The notes beneath the pieces were generated by a model. It had not been told where the DNA came from, did no database searches, and worked only from the letters and a program-made list of their open reading frames with translations. A DNA stretch of 64,000 bases from contig OY997591.1 of the NCBI GenBank assembly GCA_963921825.1, positions 32,447,825 through 32,511,824 on the forward strand. Reading direction: 5' to 3'. Positions within the stretch are counted from its first letter, which is position 1. Every line of letters begins with the position of its first letter. Positions 57,088 through 64,000 of the stretch are shown one piece after another. This DNA comes from Erodium maritimum. Its lineage: Eukaryota; Streptophyta; Magnoliopsida; Geraniales; Geraniaceae. The translations under genes and the position numbers were made by a program.

Positions 57088-57129
57088 GCACGCCCTAACT
57101 AGGTGTCCAAACCGGCCGCACCGGTGGCA
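57088..57129 (-). pseudogene. Gypsy gag zinc knuckle (CCHC), out of frame with gag
   Basis: The minus strand encodes CHRCGRFGHLVRAC, a perfect CX2CX4HX4C nucleic-acid-binding knuckle. It lies between the gag domain (57403-58383) and protease, in a frame separated from both by frameshifts and stops. Confidence 0.85.
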
Positions 57130-57402
57130 CCTGGCACCATCGCCCCTCGGTCTCCTGCCCTGGTCTGTCTGTCTGACTACTGGTGGTGCCGCGGGCCCTT
57201 CTCATATCGGACACTCTCGCCGCATGTGGCCTGGCTGTCCGCAGATATATTATACCGGCCCCCTCTCTGAAGCGACTGGCCCTACTGACGCCACCGACCC
57301 CATCTGTCTCGCTCCGCTCTGATGAGCCTGTGGCCAAAAGAACCCCGTAGTCCTCTGCCTCCTCGGATCTCGGGACTCGGACGGTCCCGCAAAACTGGTC
57401 GG

Positions 57403-58383
57403 TCACTGCCAAACCTCACGGGTCCTCGCTGCATCTCGGAGACCCTGCTCCACTGTCGCTGCAGTGTCTACGAGCTCTGAGTAAACCCGCAACCTCAGGG
57501 TGAGGACTCGATCCCGAATTGTCAGCCTCAGCCCTGCCTTGAACCGCCGGCAACGGTTCAGCTCTGTTGCCACCATTTCTGGTGCAAATCGGGTCAGGGC
57601 CGTGAATCTGGCCTCATACTCTGCCACTGACGCCCCGTCCTGTTGTAGTTCCAGGAACTGTTGATGTCGGTCCACCCTGGCCGACTCGGGGAAATACTGC
57701 TCCAGAAAGACCGTCTCGAAGATACTGTAGTCGTCCCCGACTCTGTCCCGTACGCACCCCCACCAGTGGTAGGCGCTGTCCCTCAGCTGATGAGCTTCAA
57801 ATGACACCCTGGTGTGACCGTCCTCTATGCCTGACGTATCCAGGTCCCGAGTGACCTGCTCCAACCATCTCTCGGCTATGTCAGGGTTCGGTTCCCCGAC
57901 GAACGTAGGTATGCCCAGCTTCAGGAAATCCAGCAGTGTCCGGGTCGTATGGCCGTCGGCCTGAACGGGCCTCGCTGGAACGGCTGCTGTCTCCGGAGCT
58001 GGCGATGCAGACTCCCTACGGGCGATGATCGCCATCAAGCTCTGCACCGTCCGGGTCAGCTCGTCTAGAGCGGTCGCAGTGGGCGGGTCTGCGACCGGTG
58101 GGACGCTGGGCGTGCCCGCAGATTGTCCTGCGTCGTTCCTCCTGTCCTCCCCGACGGGAGTACCCTGGGCTTCCGTGGACTCAGCGGGTTCGACGGTGGG
58201 CATCCGTCTCGGTGCCCCAGCTGACCGTCCCCTCCTGCCACGTGTGGGCGCCCGTCCCGGTGCCCCAGCTGACTGTCCTCTCCTGCCACGTGCCATGTAG
58301 TCGGTATCCTCTGCACGGATACACGCAAACGCTTGGTTTGCGAACTTAAACAACGACGTCAAGTCCAATACACTAGCGTTCAC
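57403..58383 (-). pseudogene. Ty3/gypsy Gag domain (326 codons), truncated
   Basis: The N-terminal half is Arg/Gly/Pro-rich with two adjacent RGRRG-SAGAP repeats. The retrotransposon gag domain spans about residues 145-320: LDFLKLGIPTFVG, AERWLEQV, AYHWWGCV, FLEQYFPESAR and EYEARFTALTRFAPE. It would form the particle core. The true start is probably the MARGRRGQ Met (about residue 30), preceded by a short extension. The frame ends at WQ-stop before the zinc knuckle, so a full Gag-Pol is not made. Confidence 0.88.
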
Positions 58384-58559
58384 CCAGCCTACGTCTATAT
58401 CAAAACTTGATACTAAAACGTCACACTGCTCACGCTATCAATACCTCAATTATCAGAACACGTAAGGGAAACCTCAAAACGACCCGACACACTCGTGAAC
58501 CAAGTCACGCAATAACAACACACAAACTGAACAGTCAAGACGGTGGAAGAAGACATGAA

Positions 58560-58658
58560 TCACGGATCCGTGACAGAACTCGTCACGGCTGGGGTCACGG
58601 AGCCGTGACGTAGGCCCAAATCTCGCCAAAACGCGTTGCTCCGTCACGGATCCGTGAC
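58560..58658. repeat. Palindrome cluster in the element F leader
   Basis: TCACGGATCCGTGA at 58560, TCACGG-AG-CCGTGA at 58595 and GTCACGGATCCGTGAC at 58643, followed by a half site GGTCCGTGAC. These perfect or near-perfect inverted repeats lie between the primer-binding site and gag. Confidence 0.88.
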
Positions 58659-58852
58659 AGGGTCCGTGACGCTCGCGCAGGCTTGTTTCCCAAATTCGTT
58701 TTGGACTCGATTTTTACCCCCTTTTAACGCCAAAAATAGTCTTAAGCGCCACACACGCTCGATCACCAAATTACCGACCACACGCACAACAATTCACAGA
58801 CAAATTTAAGTCACCCAACCTCAATCACAAGCCGACAAGGCCAACCAACATC

Positions 58853-58978
58853 AAAACACGCCCACCGGGCCAACAAATTTAAAAAAAAAACACGCCCACA
58901 AGGCCAACCAATTTTTAAAAACACGCCCACCGAGCCAAACAATTTAAAAACACGCCCACCGGGCTAACCAATTTTAAA
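58853..58978 (-). repeat. Short tandem repeat in the element F leader
   Basis: Four imperfect units of about 30 bp with ACACGCCCACCGGGCCAAC and an A/T-rich linker. Non-coding. Confidence 0.8.
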
Positions 58979-59321
58979 ACTTTTTCCCTTTCATTATAAA
59001 ACCTCATTTTTGACATCACGTAGTTACAACCTGGTCCAGGCGTCCCCGAACTACATTGTACCCACTTGATATCAGCACCGTCACGTTCGACTACAGGAGC
59101 GCTCCTGAGTCGAGTCGCGAGAGCTTAAAAACATTTCACGCAGCAACCCACAAACATTATGCCAGTAACCACGGTACTAATCATACACACACCAACAAAC
59201 AGGACTCCTGTCACTGCGGGTCTACACACGGTTTCCGACTTGCGCAACCCACGCACGATGGGACTTTTAATGACTCGACTCTCCCCACCTAACTGACGTA
59301 TAGTCCGAGGTGTGAAACCTC

Positions 59322-59335
59322 GAGCTCTGATACCA
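59322..59335 (-). promoter_or_regulatory. Primer-binding site of element F (tRNA-iMet)
   Basis: The minus strand reads TGGTATCAGAGCTC three bases downstream of the 5' LTR end. The LTR terminus here is GTGAAAG rather than GTGACA. Confidence 0.9.
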
Positions 59336-59338
59336 AAC

Positions 59339-61533
59339 TTTCACGCCCCGAATTCGGTATAACCAGACCCAGAACGCGAACGATGAAATAGTAAAACAAT
59401 TTTTAAACATTTTAAAAAGCCACTTAAAATCACCACTTGAGTTAATCAAAATAATATTTTACAACTGAAAGTACGTCCAAAACAACGGATCAAAACCAAC
59501 ATGTACGTCGCTAGACTCCCAAAAGAAACCTGGACTCCCGCTCCCAGCTCTTCAAGCTTCGAGAGTTCCCCTAGTCCGTCTCACGACCAGTACCTGTAGG
59601 AAAAGCAGCTAGGGGTGAGCGTTCGCTCACCACCACGGATACCAGACTGACTATGGCATACTAACAGAAAATGCCGGAAACACCAACAACAAACCAACAC
59701 CGGGGACTACTATCCCCAAACTCAAGTGACCCGACTGTCACACGAAAACTGTTACTTTCCCCAACCAACTCAAACCCGGACGCGTAATGTAGACCCGACA
59801 CAACGGTTACGACCTCAACCCAAAACGCGAATAATAACCACGCAATACCCAAGATTACAAAGGATCGCACACGGCAAACAAGATCACAAAGGATCGCACT
59901 CCAGCTGCTCAGTGCCGGTTGCTAACCGGCTGGGCTTGAGCCTGCCCCACACAACTTTCCCCGACACTCAGTCGGGCCAGGCGGTCGACCTGTTCGCGAC
60001 ATATACCGCAATACTTTTCCGATAGCTAATCGGAAGGGGAGCCGCCCTTCATCGCAGAAGAATGCCCAACTTTACCGGTGGTTAGTCGGAAGGCTAGCCA
60101 ACGCCCACGCGCGCGACCACAGGACCCTTTTTTCGTCAGGCCGGCCCCCGACCTCCATGCAATCACAGTCATCACCCAAGGTTCAACAAATAGTGACAAC
60201 ACAGGTTTAACACCCCACAGGCACACATGGCCACCCACGACTCACAAAACAGTAACACATGGGTTCAACAACCCTAAGGCACACCTGACCACCCGCGACA
60301 CACAAACAGTAAAATACGGGTTCAACTCCCCACGGGCACTCATGGCCACCCAAGACACAAACAATAAAATACGGGTTCAACTCCCCACGGGCACTCATGG
60401 CCACCCAAGACACAAACAATACAATCAACCTCAGGGCACAACTAAAAGCCACCAGTATATCTATTGTTCGATATGCTCACTTATCCTACGACACTCCTAA
60501 GTGTCACATGAATTTCTATTGTTCGATACGTTCACGTATCATACGACACCACTAAGTGTCGCCTGCATTTCTAGTGTTCGATAAACTTACTTATCCTACG
60601 ACACCACTAGGTATCACATGCATTTCTACTGTTAACTTTCCCTAGTCAAGGCCGAGATCCGGCTACTTTTCCCTACCTCGTAACGCTTCCACAAAAGTCC
60701 ACGCCCAAGCTCCGGCTTGCTCGCGATCACTCGCCTAGTTTCCCCTTTCCTCGGTCGGTGGCACGATCTAACAAGAACACAATTAAGACACTTTTTAAGT
60801 TCGTAGGAAAAAACTGAATTTAAAGAATTAGATGCCCAAACGCAACCCCGGTAATGTCGATCACTCCCAAACTTCCCAATTACTCGACATTGTCAAAAAC
60901 GGGCCCGGAAAGGCCCGATTCGCCCGGCTCGGTGAATCTGCCCGGGATTGGAAAACGCCCTTCCGAGGCTCCGAAAATTCCCGTTTTTGTTTCTACGATC
61001 TTAGAATAATTCAAGGGTTCCAATGAAATCGACGGAATCAATTTCCGACTTTCGAGCGATTTAATTCGCGTTTAAAGTTTCTAAACCCGAAATTTCCAAC
61101 TTTCACAATTTAATTCCAAAATTCGTTCCGGGTATGGATTAACGACTTGGGGATCGTCCTAAACCACCCGAACACGAAAAACCGAGACCCGAACACGTGG
61201 GCCCCACCCGGCCACCCTTAGCCGTGGGTGGTTGGACCGGTTTTGGACCGGTTCACCTCCATGGTGGCCGGTCCTAGCTCCGGCCAGCCACCACCCACGG
61301 TGGCCTGAGCTCCCCCGAGCCTCCGGTCACCAGAAACCGATCATTTTTCGCTCCAAAACGTTCCCAACGAACCCTACACCTCGACTCATCCATATTTAAC
61401 CCGTTTCAACACAAACCCTAACTTTTAAACGTACCAAAACGAAAATCGAATAGGTGCTCACTATAGGTAATGACGATGGGAGCTCGATTCCTCAATTGTT
61501 GGGACGATCCGTCGGTTGGATCGTCGGGAAAAC
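59339..61533 (-). repeat. 5' LTR of element F, truncated
   Basis: It is inverted relative to the solo LTR 697-3983 and collinear with it from the 3' terminus back to about its base 640 (GACGATCC region). It includes GATCCTTTGTGATC repeats (59860-59900), about four units of the 57-bp minisatellite (60200-60425) and a GC-rich stretch with CCACCCACGGTGGCC (61290). Beyond 61533 the match stops. Confidence 0.85.
60200..60425 (-). repeat. 57-bp minisatellite, short allele, in element F LTR
   Basis: About four copies of the unit (inverted: GGGCACTCATGGCCACCCA and GGGTTCAACTCCCCAC), against about eleven or more in the two long solo LTRs. Confidence 0.85.
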
Positions 61534-63140
61534 TTTCTGCAAAAAATTGAAAGGTGACAGTTGGGAAATGTCACCAAAGGTAAATCTAGGTTAGGAATTG
61601 AAAAACAAAACTCAAATGGGGTTAGGAAACAGGGTTTCCCATTCAACCTAACCTAATCAATCCACCCAGCCCCCAGTATCCTTCTTCAACCCAAATTTCA
61701 TCTTAATTTTCAGGTTTTCATTTTTCATTTCACTGCTCCTTTACTTTATTGAAGCTAATCATTCTAAACCCAATCTTGTTCTTCGTTTCTATTTCTCGAG
61801 TAGCTCGTCTCCAACCTTATAGATGGACTGACACTTCTCCACGTCGATGAAGGTTCATGAAATTGTTTGTCTTCGTCTACGGCGTGCTAAGGTGGCGACA
61901 TCGAACCAGATCTGCACGCGACGTCCTCCTCTCTTCTCTCTCTACGAGTGCCGGCGAACCAAACCTGGTCGGCGCACCACGCTCTAGTTCATGCAAGTCA
62001 AAACCAGTCTGGCGTGCTTTAATCTAGTAACCTCCAAACTATTCCGCCGAGATCTAATCCAGATCTTTTCTCGTAGCTCGAACTCACCGATGGAGCGTCG
62101 CCGGCGATGACTGCACATAATCTGACCACGACGAAATCTCAGCCGACCTTTTCGAGAACACCTCTAGACAACACGATCTTAGGATAAGGTCTCATCGTCA
62201 TCTTCGAGCTCGTCGCATCTCCTGTAGCTCAGGTCTCGTCTCTGGTTCTGCAAGGTCGCCGTCTCCAATGGCTTTGATCCAGTAGTCGAATCGATTGTGA
62301 AGCTTCGTTTGTGTTCTCAAAGAGTGATATTTGATTTGGGTCATTTTTTTTGTTTGAATCCCGATTGTATTTGAATTTGAGTTTTTTTTGTGTGGTTGGA
62401 ATATGAGTTGGGTTAGTTCATGGACTGGGTTTTGTTAGTTCCGGAAGAAGCCTGACATTGAAAAAGATTAGGTAAACAATATTAACGATAAAAAGGAAAA
62501 TAAGATTAAGAAAAATGATTTTAAATAATTAATAATAAGAATTTAAAGAAAAGAATTTGGAAATTAATAAAATTTAAAGAAAAATATTTTTTTTGATATA
62601 AAAAATTAACAAATAATTATGAATTAATTAAAAAATTAATAATATTATTATGTATCATTAAGAAATTAATGATTAAGAGGGGTAAACTAGTCTTTTAATT
62701 CATATAGGTAAATTAATTCAAATTTAGATGGGCAAAAAACAATCATTTTATGTCTTGTTGTTAGTTTTTTCTAACAGAATCGCGTGACCAATAGTTTAGG
62801 TATTGCAAATATGATTTTGCAAACATGAGTAGTGTAGTGTTTGTGACCAATACTTAAGAGTAAGTTTCAATATTTAATAAAAAAAAATAGATTAAAATCT
62901 CTTTAGAGGATAAAAAGGAGTAAAAGATATAGTTACGAATCTAAGAACAAAAACAACAAAAAGAGCAAACACTTAACACCCCAAAGACACAAACAAGGAA
63001 CCAGAACCTAACAACAACCATATGCAACTAAAACACAACAAAACCAACTAATAGAACCACCATCCCACTATTTAGCTTATAGAACCGCATATCCAAGCTC
63101 CCAGTTCCAGAACTTGAAGACGTAGCAACGACTATCCTGA
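61534..63140. other. Unassigned region
   Basis: No homology to the repeats above was recognised. 61540-62450 is mixed composition with short open frames and no gene structure I can support. 62460-62760 is very AT-rich (AAATTAATAATAA-type). 62930-63140 is A/C-rich. It may contain old transposon debris or intergenic DNA. Confidence 0.4.
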
Positions 63141-63204
63141 CTTGCTCAATTCTCAAAACCATACCCAAGATATAACCCACAACATGATCAAACACAACAC
63201 GTTC

Positions 63205-63470
63205 AAACCAGAACTACTCCCTGGGCCTAGGGAACTTTTTTTTTGTTTTAAGTGTTTTGGATGTTTGGTTGTCGTTGTGTTAGGGTCTTTGTTACAATAT
63301 TTTTTTATGTTTTGTGGATTAGGATTTTCTCTATCCTATCTTGTGTGTAAAGGTATGTGCTCTTGTTGTGTATCAGAGGGCATATTGTCATACTCTTTTC
63401 CCTTTGTTTTGCCTAAATTTTTTCGGATTAATACAATAATGTCTTTGTATATAAAAAAAAAACTTTAAAA
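63205..63470 (+). mobile_element. Probable 5'-truncated LINE 3' end with poly(A)
   Basis: T-rich plus-strand sequence with TTTTGCCTAAATTTTTTCGG, AATACAATAATGTC and a terminal run of A (63453-63463). This resembles the 3' tails of plant L1 LINEs. No RT motif and no TSD were found, so the assignment is tentative. Confidence 0.35.
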
Positions 63471-63569
63471 CTAATCAAGTGAAAATATATATAACAAAAA
63501 AGAGAGTTGAAAATCTTATATTTATATATACTTAGATAAAAAAAACGTCCAATTATGTGTATTAGAACA

Positions 63570-63990
63570 AAAAAATATATACTTTTTTATATGTATACAA
63601 GGATTTATTCAATATTGTATAGGAAAAGATAACATACAAAGTAAGGTGATTCACCCAAAAAAAATGAAATGACCTCAAAAATAGATAAGAAAGAGCACAC
63701 AATAACCAAAACCTTGTAAGACCATCGAATCTGAGCCCCAACAAGCGCCCCTAAACAACCACTCACAACATCTTCCGACCCGTCGAGGATAAGACACACG
63801 TAAACAAGCGCCTGGATTTTCCGACTACTCTGCCCATCCAATAGTACCAATCCAACCGAGTAAGCTAGATCGAAACAACGTTGTTGTAACCATAAGAAGA
63901 CGATGTCTAGATGATCCACTCTAGCTAGGAATACAACGTTGTTTCATTGGATCCAAATGCTCCAAAAAACTGCATAGCCTACATGAGCCC
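63570..63990 (-). pseudogene. Possible LINE ORF2 C-terminal remnant
   Basis: The minus strand from about 63990 encodes AVFWSIWIQ-stop-NNVVFLARVDHLD, which resembles the W-IW-RN-VF segment found near the end of plant non-LTR retrotransposon ORF2 proteins. A 104-codon hydrophobic stretch without a recognised domain follows (63919-63605). It faces the plus-strand tail at 63205-63470. Confidence 0.35.
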
Positions 63991-64000
63991 AACTCAAAAT

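Larger units (their letters stand above)
54960..61533 (-). mobile_element. Ty3/gypsy element F, truncated at both ends
   Basis: The order on the minus strand is 5' LTR (61533 to 59339, first roughly 640 bp missing), primer-binding site, leader with repeats, gag, zinc knuckle, protease, RT, RNase H, then an abrupt join to the last 100 bp of the 3' LTR (55059-54960). Integrase and chromodomain coding and most of the 3' LTR are deleted. Its LTR is of the 697-3983 type, so the solo LTRs in this window are relics of the F family. It lies just beyond the LINE 3' end. Confidence 0.88.

Noticed and set aside
58025..58349. Plus- and minus-strand open frames overlapping gag
   Set aside because: Shadows of the GC-rich gag N-terminus in other frames; no recognisable motif.
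61450..62450. A host gene downstream of element F
   Set aside because: Some short open frames and pyrimidine-rich stretches, but no consistent exon structure or recognisable protein.

Overview
The window is plant nuclear DNA, almost certainly from gene-poor heterochromatin of a large angiosperm genome. It holds Ty1/copia and Ty3/gypsy LTR retrotransposons whose primer-binding sites match plant initiator tRNA-Met (TGGTATCAGAGC), a plant L1-type LINE, a CACTA DNA transposon, small foldback elements and solo LTRs. I found no cellular gene, rRNA, tRNA or CRISPR array. The only long undamaged coding sequence is a 1341-residue copia polyprotein at 26152-30177 (minus).

The layout is a nest that can be unpacked from target-site duplications (TSDs). 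The outer host is a decayed LINE (about 4740-7563 and 53996-54880). A CACTA element (7564-53995; CACTA/TAGTG ends, 3-bp TSD ATA) split its second ORF; removing it rejoins the LINE reading frame. The CACTA itself took a gypsy solo LTR (11971-14561, TSD CCGCA), a copia LTR (8970-10633), and a plus-strand copia element B (probable 5' LTR remnant 14650-16025, body 33524-49323, LTR 49324-51367). B was hit by copia D (minus, 16527-33523), by a gypsy solo LTR (33871-37275, TSD CTATC), by a poly(A)-tailed retroposon (37995-38318), and by copia C (minus, 40091-48423, TSD TGGTG). D was hit in its right LTR by copia A (minus, 24462-33401, TSD CAAAT). A is intact and its 1676-bp LTRs look identical. The chain LINE > CACTA > B > D > A is five levels deep.

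Outside the nest lie a gypsy LTR end (1-349), a gypsy solo LTR with a large 57-bp minisatellite (697-3983, TSD CGACG), and a truncated chromovirus-like gypsy element F (minus, 54960-61533). F keeps gag, protease, RT and RNase H but lost integrase and most of its 3' LTR. The last 2.5 kb is unassigned AT-rich sequence with two probable LINE 3' fragments.

The most interesting pattern is in the copia family. Elements B, C and D, three separate insertions, all lack the same 21 bp of reverse transcriptase, exactly the part encoding the catalytic YVDD box, and all share a second 76-bp frameshifting deletion. Element A has both segments. This suggests that a defective copia lineage kept transposing with enzyme supplied in trans by A-like relatives. 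C and D also share a gag deletion of about 400 bp and a 48-bp triplication. C further shows a repair scar in which DNA flanking one LTR was copied beside the other, erasing the primer-binding site.
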